The notes: generated by a model from the letters alone, not told the origin. 47,081 nucleotides of DNA from an uncultured Aquimarina sp. (GCA_947498785.1 CANMLS010000040.1:1-47081); one strand, 5' to 3'. Positions 8,923-18,120 are shown, counted from the stretch's first letter. Program-made: numbers and translations.

Positions 8923-9882
8923 CTACAATTCTGAGGGTAACTTATCCTTATGCTTTTTTATTAAAATTCTAAGATGATTTGTGCTTTTAAAACCGCAGGC
9001 TCTTGCTATTGTTTCCAAAGTGTTATTTTCTGCCAAAAGTTGTGAAGCACGCTCTATCCTAAGATTTTCACGATACATACCTAAGGTAATCCCAGTAGTC
9101 TTTTTAAATAATCGAGTAAGGTTTCTAACACTCATATTAACGTTATCGGCAACATCTATATTCGAGTTTGAATACTCTAAATTATTCATTATATAATTTT
9201 GAGCTTCATGTATTCTGTTATCCATATGATTGCGATAATTCAAATAAGCGCTAATTTGAGAATCGTTCTCACCACGGCGAAAATATACTACCATTTGCTT
9301 AGCCACATCAATAGCATATTTTATTCCTAATTCTAATTCAATAATATGTAAAGTCATATCAATTCCGGCAGTAACACCTGCACTCGAATATATGTTTTCA
9401 TCAATTACAAATAGCTTATTTTTTGATAATTTAATGTTAGGAAATCGTTTAGCAAAATCTTCCATTCTATTCCAATGAGTAGTACAATTTTTATCTTTCA
9501 GAATACCTGCTTCTGCGAGTAAAAAAATACCAGTGCAGATGGAGCAAACATGAACATTTTTAGAATATTGTTTTCTTAACCATTCAAAAAAACCTGAACA
9601 GTCTGATAAAAAACTAATATCTGAAAGTAGCTCAAAATTAACACCGGGCACAAAAATATAATCCCTCGATGAGAGTATGATTTCATCATAAGGAATTAAA
9701 TTGGCAAACTGCAACCCAGCACAGCTCGTTATTTCATGTTTATTTTGATAGATTGAAGCAAAATGCAATTCAAAAGGGGCATTACTTTCTATTGCTTCGT
9801 AAAAAGCATGAACTGGACCATTTAAATCTAAAAGTTGTACTTTAGGAGGTACCAAAAAAACTATTCTTCTAATACTATTCAT
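8923..9882 (-). CDS. GlxA-type AraC regulator with DJ-1/PfpI domain
   Basis: The first ~190 residues form a DJ-1/PfpI-like sensor domain, with the elbow 'VCSICTGIFLLAEAG'. An AraC-type double helix-turn-helix follows ('NVNMSVRNLTRLFKKTTG' and 'LETIARACGFKSTNHLRIL'). I place the start at 9882 (MNSIRRIVFL). The open frame continues upstream to 9969, but those codons lie in domains V and VI of a group II intron (9903-10392), so the longer start is an artefact. The N-terminus from 9882 matches the usual beginning of this family. It probably controls the DJ-1 gene just downstream. The intron must be spliced, or its structure tolerated, in the 5' leader. Confidence 0.88.
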   Translation of the reverse strand: MNSIRRIVFLVPPKVQLLDLNGPVHAFYEAIESNAPFELHFASIYQNKHEITSCAGLQFANLIPYDEIILSSRDYIFVPGVNFELLSDISFLSDCSGFFEWLRKQYSKNVHVCSICTGIFLLAEAGILKDKNCTTHWNRMEDFAKRFPNIKLSKNKLFVIDENIYSSAGVTAGIDMTLHIIELELGIKYAIDVAKQMVVYFRRGENDSQISAYLNYRNHMDNRIHEAQNYIMNNLEYSNSNIDVADNVNMSVRNLTRLFKKTTGITLGMYRENLRIERASQLLAENNTLETIARACGFKSTNHLRILIKKHKDKLPSEL

Positions 9883-9902
9883 AATTGCATATAAAATCTC
9901 GT

Positions 9903-10392
9903 GTTGAGTAGACAGGAGGAATTTCACCCCGAGCCTCTCCCAGAACCATTCGTGATAGTCTCCCATCATACGGCTCTTCTAATTTTACTTGCAAATATAA
10001 GCTCATCCTTTTACAAGCTGGTAAATAGTAATTAAAATTAGCCCATTCCTTCGCTCCAGTTTCATTAAAAAACCTTCATCACTACTACGAATGAGTCAGT
10101 CCCTTTATAGTACTTTGATATTTTAGCTATAAGTTGTACTTATTATGTACTTCTCTTGATATTACTGCACAGGCTCCCGAGTTCTATAAATAAGTCCAAA
10201 TAGAAGTGATACCTCCTAAATGACACTTGTCGATTAGCCAGTAAACAGGTAATCGCTAAACTTGTCATGTTTACCATACTTCAATTTGACAGGATGTAAC
10301 ACGTTCTCGACACTTTATCAGAGATTCAGTTGCATTTATCTCTATTACTCATACCTGACAACACTTTAATGGCATTGTCAAAATTCCAGCAC
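9903..10392 (-). mobile_element. ORF-less group II intron
   Basis: Reading the minus strand, 9977-9942 folds as a domain V: AGAGCC pairs with GGTTCT (with the AGC triad), a CG bulge follows, then an upper stem TGATGG/CTATCA capped by a GAGA (GNRA) tetraloop. Domain VI follows and the intron ends ...CTACTCAAC at 9903. The 5' part (10390-10130) carries conserved domain I stretches such as 'CTGGCTAATCGACAAG', 'TCATTTAGGAGGTATCACTT' and 'CTCGGGAGCCTGTGCAG', as I recall them from Bacteroidota group II introns. The 5' end is placed at GTGCTGG (10392), near the GUGYG consensus. At about 490 nt there is no room for a reverse transcriptase, so it needs a maturase in trans or is inactive. It sits 21 bases before the AraC start codon. 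Confidence 0.8.
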
Positions 10393-10409
10393 TCTAAAAT
10401 CATCATTAT

Positions 10410-10480
10410 AATAAAATAAAAAATATCGTATTTATAAACTAAGGCTTGGAAAAGGGTTTTATATAGGATACAGTGTTAGC
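10410..10480 (-). repeat. Family A boundary element, copy 1 (partial)
   Basis: This is the GTTAGC end of the family A repeat ('CTAAGGCTTGG', 'AAAAGGGTTTTATATAGGA', then GTGTTAGC at 10473-10480). It matches copies at 24.7, 27.0, 29.0 and 30.0 kb. The remainder of the repeat is missing and the group II intron begins about 20 bases beyond, so the intron may have inserted into or beside this element. Confidence 0.7.
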
Positions 10481-10611
10481 AATAGTATTTTATTTGTCTA
10501 ATTCTATAATAGTAAAAAATGTCTTAAATTTTTAATCATAAAATTATTATTGATATAAATATCAAAAGATTAAACAGATGATAGCCTTTATTCAGGACGA
10601 GTCAATATTAT

Positions 10612-10695
10612 TACTAACGGTTAATGCATGTGTCTTAGCAGAGCAAAATGTTACCTTATTTTTCGATTTTTCTGCGGATTGGTTGCTATTTTTCC
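10612..10695. repeat. Dispersed repeat D, copy 1
   Basis: A stretch of about 80 bases containing 'GCAAAATGTTACCTT' and 'GGTTGCTATTTTT' recurs at 43328-43402 with few differences. It lies directly downstream of the IS200 relic on the minus strand. Whether it belongs to that element is not clear. Confidence 0.55.
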
Positions 10696-10744
10696 TTTTT
10701 ATAAGCATAGCGACTAACCAAAAATACAAGAACCATTGGATTGT

Positions 10745-10995
10745 TTACTTAGTTGCTATTTTCCTTTTCAAAGTACTCATGAATTCAGAAATTGATAGTT
10801 TTGGAGGAATCGAACAAATCACATGAATATGATCTGATTAGATATTCAATTCTTGCTCTTTAACGTTTCTCCATAAACTGATCATTTGCTAATCATGTTC
10901 AACTAAGGTTTTAACCATACCCTATAATATTCGAAATCGATACTTATGTGTGAAAACAATGTCATAATCGCATTTGTAATACACCTGTGTTAATT
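10745..10995 (-). pseudogene. IS200/IS605-type TnpA (Y1 transposase) relic
   Basis: One minus-strand frame reads 'YKCDYDIVFTHKYRFRIL', stop, 'GMVKTLVEHD', stop, 'QMISLWRNVKEQELNI', stop, 'SDHIHVICSIPPKLSI', and then 'SEFMSTLKRKIATK' and stop. The YDIVFTHKYRF and DHIHV...SIPP motifs are hallmarks of IS200 TnpA; DHIH holds the HUH metal-binding histidines. Three in-frame stops and loss of the C-terminal half, with the catalytic Tyr, make it dead. A plus-strand open frame over the same bases (10578-10826) is its shadow. The remaining gap from 10480 to 11111 shows nothing else I can name. Confidence 0.8.
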
Positions 10996-11111
10996 TTCTA
11001 TATTTACTCTTCTTAAAAAAAATTAGATGAGCAAAGCTAAATATTGGCTAAGGACTAAGCCTTTAAAACATGACCTTTTTTGACCTGTTTTTCTATTACC
11101 TAAGCTGTTTA

Positions 11112-11816
11112 TTAATTTACGTCGTTTGTTATAAATTCAAACAATTGGTAGTGTTTGGGTATGCTCCAGGATTCGGTTTCTTGATTATAATTTAGACCGT
11201 TCCATTTGATTCTTCTGGAGTTCAGGTGAATTTGGTTTATTTTCTCTAGTAACTGTTCTATTTCTTTTTTTGTTAGCCTTTTACAACCTATAGAAAATCT
11301 AAACCAGTCTTTTTTATTATACTTTATTTCTGAAACAAATAATGTGACAGTTTTATCAGCATCAGAACCAGAAAAGTATTGCCATTCGGAGCTATTATTA
11401 GAATAAGAAATTGGTTTAAAAAATATTTCAGGAAACACAGTTCTGCTTTGCTTTAATATTGTTTCTAGTTCAATTTCCTTTTTCGAAATGAAGTTGAAAT
11501 TTGCTTGTGTATATTCCGTCTTAGTAAAAAATACTATTTTCACATACTTGTCAAATGGATTTAACACTTCGTGAATACAGTCTTTCAAATCAGAAAAAGA
11601 CGATTTACTCCCAAAATCAGGTAAAAACCCTGTAACAAAATCAGATCCCCAACTTGCACCGAAACAAACTCCAATATTTTTTAATAAGCTTTCATCTATT
11701 TTTGAGATTATTAATTCTAATAGAGGTTGATTAATTTCCTTAATGAAATCTATTCTTAGAGAGATATCATGAGCGAAATCTGAATTTTTGATATTGTTCT
11801 GAATAGAGAATTCCAT
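11112..11816 (-). CDS. Hypothetical protein, 234 residues
   Basis: I do not recognise the family. The protein is soluble-looking and has no signal peptide or membrane segment. It begins MEFSIQNN and ends in a Lys/Glu-rich helix ('LTKKEIEQLLEKINQIHLNS') before a Trp-rich tail. Codon use looks like a real gene. It is flanked on its start side by a small membrane protein in the same direction (68-base gap with 'CTACAACG' near 11825), and on its other side by the IS200 relic. Confidence 0.6.
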   Translation of the reverse strand: MEFSIQNNIKNSDFAHDISLRIDFIKEINQPLLELIISKIDESLLKNIGVCFGASWGSDFVTGFLPDFGSKSSFSDLKDCIHEVLNPFDKYVKIVFFTKTEYTQANFNFISKKEIELETILKQSRTVFPEIFFKPISYSNNSSEWQYFSGSDADKTVTLFVSEIKYNKKDWFRFSIGCKRLTKKEIEQLLEKINQIHLNSRRIKWNGLNYNQETESWSIPKHYQLFEFITNDVN

Positions 11817-11883
11817 GCTATGAACTACAACGTTTCTTGTATGTTACCTTTACTTGCGGAAGGCCGCATATACAATATACAAA

Positions 11884-12111
11884 TTATTGTGTTTTAGTTT
11901 TCTTAATAATTGAGTAAATTAAAACAGCAATTGAAACAAGACATAAAACCTGACTTCCAATAATTATCATTTGGTTACCAAAAGGCCATCTCATTAATCT
12001 GAATAGGGTTCTGAAAATTGATGGGATAGAAATAAGCATCATTGTAGATTCAACTCGATATTGCTTTTTTAGCAAAGCTACAATGCCATAAATTAGAATC
12101 AATATTGCCAT
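11884..12111 (-). CDS. Small two-helix membrane protein
   Basis: This 75-residue protein has two to three hydrophobic segments: 'MAILILIYGIVALL' at the N-terminus, a middle segment after 'MMLISIPSIFRTLFRLMRWP', and 'IIIGSQVLCLVSIAVLIYSI' at the C-terminus, followed by a basic tail. No family is recognised. It could be read together with the 11112 gene as a two-gene cassette. Confidence 0.55.
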   Translation of the reverse strand: MAILILIYGIVALLKKQYRVESTMMLISIPSIFRTLFRLMRWPFGNQMIIIGSQVLCLVSIAVLIYSIIKKTKTQ

Positions 12112-12405
12112 AATTAACCTTCCTAATAATAGGATTTCATTATCTCCTGCAAAAGGAATTAAATGTTCTAAATATTAAGCCCAAAAGAGTTAAGACAAAA
12201 CAAAAAAGAGGAATGTATTTCAGCTCTTTTATTTACCCGATATTGTTATTAATAAGCACAAAAGTTTACAATTTTACCGCAATTTTTCTTTTAACCGTCA
12301 AATTGTAAATTTGGCTGACTTTGTTAATGTGTACCAGCTTAGGGTTTGATACTTGACCTTCACTATTTTTACTTTGTTGTGCTTTCGTTTTTTTCTTCAG
12401 TTTAA
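12112..12405. other. Intergenic stretch without a recognisable gene
   Basis: This AT-rich gap contains an imperfect inverted pair 'TTTACAATTTTACC' (12265 region) and 'GTCAAATTGTAAAT' (12298 region), like the boundary inverted repeats elsewhere in the array. I see no gene here. Confidence 0.3.
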
Positions 12406-14481
12406 CTAATTTTCAATATCAGCATCAATTTCTTCTTCTTCATAATCTGCTCTTTTTAAAACCTCTTTTTCTCCTACTAAATTATTATCTACATCAATAG
12501 TAAAATTTGTTCTATTTCCCTCTTTATCTTTAATCGAAACTAATGCTATTGCTTTACTTTCTTTTTTTTCCCGAACAAAACGAGTTGCAGTTGAATACAT
12601 AAAAGGAATTACCAAATCTCCGGATTTATTTATATAACCATATAATTTTGTTCTTTTATCTTGAACCTGAAGTAAATAGGCACTGTACTCTGTTTTTGGA
12701 ATTATAGTTGCATTTAATTCTTTAATTAATTTACCATGTTTGTCTAGTATTGAATAAATACCATTATTTTTTTTCACAATAAATCTATCAAATGAGCTAC
12801 TAATTTCACTGTATTTTTCTCCATCTATAGCAATTTCTCCTTTAATGTTAAGGTAATCTGCAGTTTCACCATTACTTTTATAGGCCTTAAAAAGAGAATA
12901 TTTATCTTGTTTTTTTCTACTGGTACTATAATGAGGCGTATCAATAGAAGTATATGATCTTGTAGTTAATAATTGTGTTTTCTTACTTAGAGTATCTAAT
13001 TTGTATAAAAAGGCTTTGTTATCTTTTGTAATATTGAATACATTGTTAATACTTAATTCTATGTCTTGATTTTCAAAATCGAAAATTTTAGTACCTTCAA
13101 AATCAAATAGAGCAATCAATTTTTTATCATTCTCTTGATGTTTTTTTACGATGTAATATGAACCGTAATTTTTTATATCCGTATCTCTATTTACTGGTAA
13201 AATCAATTTTCTTTTTTCCGCATCAAATAAACCATGACCACTTTCCGAACGGTATTCATCTATTTTATACCATTTATTTACAATTAAACTGTTCTCTTTT
13301 AAAATGAAATCATAACTGTTAATTTCAGTATTATCCGGACTTACCCATATTGTTTTATTATACGTACTATAATAGCCTAGTAATTTTTTGCTTTTACTTA
13401 GAGAATTAAAAGTTGGTTTTAGAACCCATTTTCCATCATTATCAATTAAGCCATAATTGTTATTTGAAGATTTTGCAATGAATGCTTTTTCAATTGTGTT
13501 TTCAGAAAAAGAAATGGTTATTTCAGAGGTTTTTTGTTTTTCTACAATCCGAAATAATAATTTTTCTGGTTGTATGGCAAAATCAAAATTAGATATTATC
13601 TGTTTCTCTTTTCCTTCTTTTCCTGAAAGAATAGGTTCTTCTGGTTTATTAGAATTTATGTAGTCATTAAATTCTTTTTCTGTTTTAAAGTTATCATTTT
13701 TCAACTTTATTTTTAAAACATCAAAAAATAAAAGTAAAGCTTTAAAATGTGTAATTTCATTATCTGTAAATTTAGATATTGATGACCTGCTTGTATATTT
13801 GTAATAAAGCCCGTCTTTACCTATTGCGTATACTTTAAAACTTTTATTTTCTTCATTTCCTTTTTTTAGAAAACTAACCGTTTTATTATTTATTTGAAGG
13901 TCTTCAATTTGCAATGAATCTAAAGATGATTCTTTTCCATTTGTTTTAAAATCTGTATATTCTTGAGATTTAAAAAACAATGTAATATCAAAACTTTTAA
14001 TTCTTTTTTGTTTAGTTTTTATTAGAAACTCTATTTCATTAAATTTTATTTTATTTTCTACTTTTAGGTTTGATTTTTTCTTATTATAATATTTAACATT
14101 ACTTAAGATGGCTTTATTGAATTCAATATTATTTGTCTCTAAAAAGTTCTCAAAATTATCTTCATCTATTGTAATTTTCGTTTCATTATTTCTTACTACT
14201 TGAGTCCAATTTGCTTTTTCAATTTTTTCTTTTAAAACTTTAAGTTCTACGTTTGTAGATGAAAGCTTAACTGGTTGAGGCTCTAATGGTGTTACAGAAG
14301 AAAACTTAACTGGTGTATTTCTAGAGAAACCTAGTTCTATTAAAGATTTTATTTCTGCTTCAGCTTTAGAGATATCTTTTAATATTGATTCTTTTTTTTC
14401 TTTAAAACTCGAATCTTGTGCATTAATCGATGTGAATACGAAAATAGAAGTAAATACAAATAATACTTTTTTTAAATTCAT
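12406..14481 (-). CDS. Secreted WG-repeat-like protein
   Basis: This 691-residue protein has a signal peptide (MNLKKVLFVF..., cleavage after SINA, about residue 21). The first half is helical and charged, with no recognised domain. The second half (about residues 340-660) holds several WG-type beta repeats: 'NNYGLIDNDGKWVLKPTF', 'GHGLFDAEKRKLILPV', and 'KLYGYINKSGDLVIPFMY'. Such repeats form beta-propeller-like surfaces in secreted Bacteroidota proteins of unknown function. It is likely periplasmic or surface exposed. It is monocistronic and flanked on its start side by an inverted-repeat element (14571-14701). Confidence 0.8.
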   Translation of the reverse strand: MNLKKVLFVFTSIFVFTSINAQDSSFKEKKESILKDISKAEAEIKSLIELGFSRNTPVKFSSVTPLEPQPVKLSSTNVELKVLKEKIEKANWTQVVRNNETKITIDEDNFENFLETNNIEFNKAILSNVKYYNKKKSNLKVENKIKFNEIEFLIKTKQKRIKSFDITLFFKSQEYTDFKTNGKESSLDSLQIEDLQINNKTVSFLKKGNEENKSFKVYAIGKDGLYYKYTSRSSISKFTDNEITHFKALLLFFDVLKIKLKNDNFKTEKEFNDYINSNKPEEPILSGKEGKEKQIISNFDFAIQPEKLLFRIVEKQKTSEITISFSENTIEKAFIAKSSNNNYGLIDNDGKWVLKPTFNSLSKSKKLLGYYSTYNKTIWVSPDNTEINSYDFILKENSLIVNKWYKIDEYRSESGHGLFDAEKRKLILPVNRDTDIKNYGSYYIVKKHQENDKKLIALFDFEGTKIFDFENQDIELSINNVFNITKDNKAFLYKLDTLSKKTQLLTTRSYTSIDTPHYSTSRKKQDKYSLFKAYKSNGETADYLNIKGEIAIDGEKYSEISSSFDRFIVKKNNGIYSILDKHGKLIKELNATIIPKTEYSAYLLQVQDKRTKLYGYINKSGDLVIPFMYSTATRFVREKKESKAIALVSIKDKEGNRTNFTIDVDNNLVGEKEVLKRADYEEEEIDADIEN

Positions 14482-14570
14482 TTAGTAGTTTATCAGTGAG
14501 ATTAAAAGTGTTTTACTCAAAATTTATTTTTCAATTCCAAATCTAGTTTAATACTTTTTGCCTAAATTTT

Positions 14571-14701
14571 ACAACGGTTGATACATGAAAAATAGCAGAT
14601 TTGTATGCGATAATTTTCAGTTAAAAAACAAAGATAATAGAAAAGAGCTTAACTTTTAGATTAAGCTCTTAACTGGTATTTTTATATATATCAACCGTTG
14701 T
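14571..14701. repeat. 131-bp element with 13-bp perfect inverted ends
   Basis: ACAACGGTTGATA (14571-14583) is the exact inverse complement of TATCAACCGTTGT (14689-14701). Inside, AAGAGCTTAA and TTAAGCTCTT (about 14643-14669) form a 10-bp stem. It lies in the 380-bp gap between the WG-repeat gene and the SDR gene. It may be a MITE, or an attC-like hairpin of the array. Confidence 0.65.
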
Positions 14702-14861
14702 AGTCAGTTGTTATATTATAGTTAAATAACTTGTATAATATTTTATTAATAGCTATTCTCTGATTGGGAAAGTTCGATCTCCCCATTTGTTAGTCTTCCT
14801 TAATTCTCCCTTTTCATCAAATAATTGAATTCATAGTATGATGAATAAATTCAAAAAGTGA

Positions 14862-15620
14862 TTAACCTAACAATAATGGATTAACATTAGTACCTCCATC
14901 TACATTATATTCTGAACCTGTAATAAAAGAAGCTTTATCAGAAGCAAGAAAAGCAGCCATTTCGGCAATTTCTTCAGGTTTCCCATATCTTTTAAGAGGA
15001 ATTCGATTTTTCATTAATTCGCTCAATCCATTAAGTTGTTCTTCTGACATTCCTGTTTTGCTAAAAATAGGTGTAGCTATTGGTCCAGGGTTAAGAGCAT
15101 TTATCCTAATTTTTCGTGGAGCCAATTCTGTGGCAGCTGTACGAGTGTATGAATTTAAAGCTGCTTTAGTTGCTCCATAAACAGCCGTATTTGGCATTCC
15201 TGTATAAGCATTAATAGAAGATAGATTAATAATACTACTTCCATCATTAATAATAGGTAGAAACTTTTCAATTGTAAAAACTGCTCCTTTAAAATTAACC
15301 GCTATCAAGTTATCAAACCCACCTTCAGAATTTTGTCCCACAGGCATAGGAATAAAAATACCCGCATTTACAAACAAAATATCAATGTTACCGAATTCAC
15401 TTTTTACTTGATTAACAGCAATATCAATAGCAGATAAGTCTGAAACATCTGCCGTGATCCCTTTAACACCAAGTTCTGTTGCTGCTATATTAATTTTTTC
15501 TGTTGAACGACCTATAATAATTACAGTTGCTCCATCTTCTTTAAATTTTTTAGCTGTTGAATAGCCAATGCCGCTATTACCACCTGTTATTACAGCTATT
15601 TTTCCGTTTAAATTACTCAT
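14862..15620 (-). CDS. SDR family NAD(P)-dependent oxidoreductase
   Basis: This 252-residue classical short-chain dehydrogenase is complete. The cofactor motif TGGNSGIG is at residues 12-19, NAG at 85-87, the catalytic Ser at 134/135, and YGATK gives Tyr148 and Lys152. The C-terminal 'FITGSEYNVDGGTN' is typical of FabG-like reductases. The small-residue TGxxxGIG followed by GRS at 38-40 suggests NADP(H). The substrate is unknown. It lies 90 bases downstream of an AraC regulator on the same strand, which probably controls it. Confidence 0.92.
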   Translation of the reverse strand: MSNLNGKIAVITGGNSGIGYSTAKKFKEDGATVIIIGRSTEKINIAATELGVKGITADVSDLSAIDIAVNQVKSEFGNIDILFVNAGIFIPMPVGQNSEGGFDNLIAVNFKGAVFTIEKFLPIINDGSSIINLSSINAYTGMPNTAVYGATKAALNSYTRTAATELAPRKIRINALNPGPIATPIFSKTGMSEEQLNGLSELMKNRIPLKRYGKPEEIAEMAAFLASDKASFITGSEYNVDGGTNVNPLLLG

Positions 15621-15710
15621 TTTTATATTTTAATTTATATCAAATTTTACTTGATACAAATATCAGAGCAGGTATTCTTTCTTGAATTATCAATCTATTT
15701 TTTTAAATAG

Positions 15711-16595
15711 TCAATCTCTAATTGAGTCTATTTTCAATTTTTCTTGAAATTGAAGTGGAGTTGTTTTAGTATATTTTTTAAAAAAGCGAATAAAATTAGA
15801 AGGTTCTTTGAACCCCATTTTAAAAGCAATTTCTTGAGATGTATATTTTTTTTCTGAAATATTTCGTTTGATTTCCAATAATAACCAACTATCTATAAAC
15901 TCCTTAGCTGTTTTGTTTACAATTTCTTTGCAAATTTCATTTAAATAATTGTAGGATACATTTAATTTCTTTGCATAATCTTTTGCATTATGTATTTGGC
16001 TGTAATGTTTAATAATTAATTCTTTAAACAGATAGAAGTTTTTAAATCTTTCGCTATCAAAAAAAGTATGTTGATTACAAGCAAGTCGTTTGATTTGAAA
16101 TAGCAGAGTCATAAATGTAGAATGAATAATCTCTGACTTTAAATTAACATCTACATCCTTGAGTAAGTTTTCAATCAACAACAAAATAGGTTTTAGAGAA
16201 TTAATACTCTCTTTACCGATTTGAATATTTGAAGTATGATAAATTTGAAGAAAATGAAATAGGTTTTTATCGCTTATATTTTGTGTAATAAAACTTTCTT
16301 CAAACCCAATCACGTAACCTTTTATGGTAAGTTTTTTATTAAATGAATGAACTTGTCCTTTTGTTACTGGTAGGATTGTTCCCGGTGATAAAATTTCTTC
16401 TTTAAAATCTAAAGTATGTTTACTTTCTCCTTCAAAAACAATAATTAGTGCATGAAAATCAATCCGGTGTGGTTTAGATAAATCAAAATTACTTTCAGAG
16501 ACTCGTTTGTACAACTCTTGAATTGGAATAAATTCGAAAGGAATGTTTTGTTTTACAAAGCGCGTAAAAAGAATGTCTTCTATTTCATTTTGCAT
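15711..16595 (-). CDS. AraC family transcriptional regulator
   Basis: This 294-residue protein has an N-terminal cupin-like sensing domain ('RIDFHALIIVFEGESKHTLD') and a C-terminal AraC double helix-turn-helix: 'NAKDYAKKLNVSYNYLNEIC' and 'TSQEIAFKMGFKEPSNFIRF', then 'FKKYTKTTPLQFQ'. It should be an activator of the SDR gene located 90 bases downstream, and the two form one small module. No operator can be assigned. Confidence 0.9.
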   Translation of the reverse strand: MQNEIEDILFTRFVKQNIPFEFIPIQELYKRVSESNFDLSKPHRIDFHALIIVFEGESKHTLDFKEEILSPGTILPVTKGQVHSFNKKLTIKGYVIGFEESFITQNISDKNLFHFLQIYHTSNIQIGKESINSLKPILLLIENLLKDVDVNLKSEIIHSTFMTLLFQIKRLACNQHTFFDSERFKNFYLFKELIIKHYSQIHNAKDYAKKLNVSYNYLNEICKEIVNKTAKEFIDSWLLLEIKRNISEKKYTSQEIAFKMGFKEPSNFIRFFKKYTKTTPLQFQEKLKIDSIRD

Positions 16596-16616
16596 TAATT
16601 ATTTCTGTTTTCTTAT

Positions 16617-16705
16617 GTTCGTAAAGGGAGATGGTTTGCACAAGTTAAAGATTAGGTATACACTAAACTAACTTCTAACCTTGTAGATTATTGTTTACTT
16701 CTAAG
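16617..16705 (-). repeat. Family C fragment, copy 1 (IS481-type end)
   Basis: This stretch begins with GTTCGTAAAGGGAGATGG and continues 'TACACTAAACTAACTTCTAA'. It matches the ends of family C at 38243 and 44437. Only the 3' end of the transposase relic is left, and it diverges from the other copies after about 90 bases. Confidence 0.6.
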
Positions 16706-17104
16706 ATACTTCTATTATTATACTCAAGGAAAAAGTTCCTGTAGAAGCACTAAAACAGAGTAGTCAAACACTCCTTTTATTCTTGTTGATATGCTCATGG
16801 ACAGTCCAAAACGAATAGCAAAATCCCATTCAATTTTGAAAAAAGTTCTGTTTTAAATCCAATTAATAAAAAATTATGAAGATTATTTCAGTTGCCGTTG
16901 TTATAATACGATAGCTGAAAATAAACTTGAGGAAATCCAAGGATTTATCCATTGCATATATTCCAAAAAAGCTTCCCTATTTCTCAAACAGAAACATCTT
17001 TGCCTCACATTCTAAATATGTCAGACACCTTTGATAAAAGAGTAAAGGGCAATGTTAGTTGTAAATAATAATAAAATTGGTCATGACTACAACTTTTGTA
17101 ACAT
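16706..17104. other. Intergenic stretch with boundary-like motifs
   Basis: There is no supportable gene in this AT-rich stretch. It contains 'GTTGCCGTTGTTATAATACG' near 16890, which resembles the short boundary motifs (GTTGTTA..ACG) that precede many other units in the array. Confidence 0.3.
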
Positions 17105-18079
17105 TTATCTAGGCTTTATAACTGAAATTAATACATTCCCCTTTTTATGACCTTTTTCTACGTATTCGTGAGCAGTTACAATATCCTGTAAAGGATAAGT
17201 TCTATCTATTATTGCCTTTAAATGTCCAGTTTCAAAAAATGCTTTTAGCTTTGGCAAATAATCGGGTTGTATTTTTAAAAAACCATCATCAACTGATACA
17301 TAATTTCCGTTTGGTGTAAGTGATTTTTTACACGCTTCTTTTAAATCGGAGGTTTTATTTTTCCCAACTGCATCTAAGATAAAGTCGTACTGTTCTAATT
17401 GATTAACTGCATCATTAGTTGTGTAATCAATCATTATATCTGAACCTAGTGAAGCAACTAAGCTAAAATTTTTTTCACTACAAACAGCTGTAACCATTGC
17501 TCCACGATGTTTAGCTATTTGAATAGCTGCTGTACCTATTGCGCCTGAAGCACCATAAATAAGAATTTTTTGCCCCTCTTTTATATTAGCATTTCTCATA
17601 AAATGTATCGCCAATGTTCCTCCATAAACAATTGCGACCGCCTCTTGATGGCTGGCATTTTTAGGTTTAAAAAACACCTCTCCTGATGCAATTTCTTTAA
17701 TAGACACGCATTTATACTCTGCATAAGTTCCTCTACTTATTCCTGTAAAACCAAATACGTCATCTCCTTTCTTGAAGGCTTTAATATCTTTACCAGTTGC
17801 CTCTACTATACCAGAAAACACCAAACCAAGTATAGGATTTCGTGGTTTTGTAAACCCCATAAACAACCGCATTCCAAATTTCATTAACTGTTTCATTGGA
17901 AATTGATGCCCCCCTGGTATGTTTAATTCACGAATTACACAATCACTTGCTGTTACCGCTGTAACATGAATTTTTACTAAAACTTGGTTATTTTTAGGAA
18001 TGGGTTTATCCACTTTACCATATTGTAAAACATCAGGCTTTCCATATTTTGTGCAAATAACGGCTTTCATTTTTGTCAT
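17105..18079 (-). CDS. MDR/zinc-type alcohol dehydrogenase-like, quinone reductase group
   Basis: This 324-residue medium-chain reductase has a GroES-like N-terminal half (to about residue 130) and a Rossmann half with YGASGAIGTAAIQIAK (GASGAIG, 176-182). The structural-zinc Cys quartet is absent and there is no complete set of catalytic zinc ligands. It therefore belongs with the zinc-independent NAD(P)H:quinone or enoyl reductases rather than true alcohol dehydrogenases. It is the last of three same-strand genes led by an AraC regulator (18441-19367), with a small protein in between. Confidence 0.9.
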   Translation of the reverse strand: MTKMKAVICTKYGKPDVLQYGKVDKPIPKNNQVLVKIHVTAVTASDCVIRELNIPGGHQFPMKQLMKFGMRLFMGFTKPRNPILGLVFSGIVEATGKDIKAFKKGDDVFGFTGISRGTYAEYKCVSIKEIASGEVFFKPKNASHQEAVAIVYGGTLAIHFMRNANIKEGQKILIYGASGAIGTAAIQIAKHRGAMVTAVCSEKNFSLVASLGSDIMIDYTTNDAVNQLEQYDFILDAVGKNKTSDLKEACKKSLTPNGNYVSVDDGFLKIQPDYLPKLKAFFETGHLKAIIDRTYPLQDIVTAHEYVEKGHKKGNVLISVIKPR

Positions 18080-18120
18080 GACTTAAATTCTTATTTATTG
18101 AATTAATAATGATTCTTTTA

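Noticed and set aside
9883..9969. N-terminal extension of the GlxA-type regulator
   Set aside because: These codons overlap domains V and VI of the group II intron; the family N-terminus starts at 9882.
10578..10826. 82-codon plus-strand ORF
   Set aside because: It is a shadow of the IS200 relic and repeat D on the other strand and shows no protein-like pattern.
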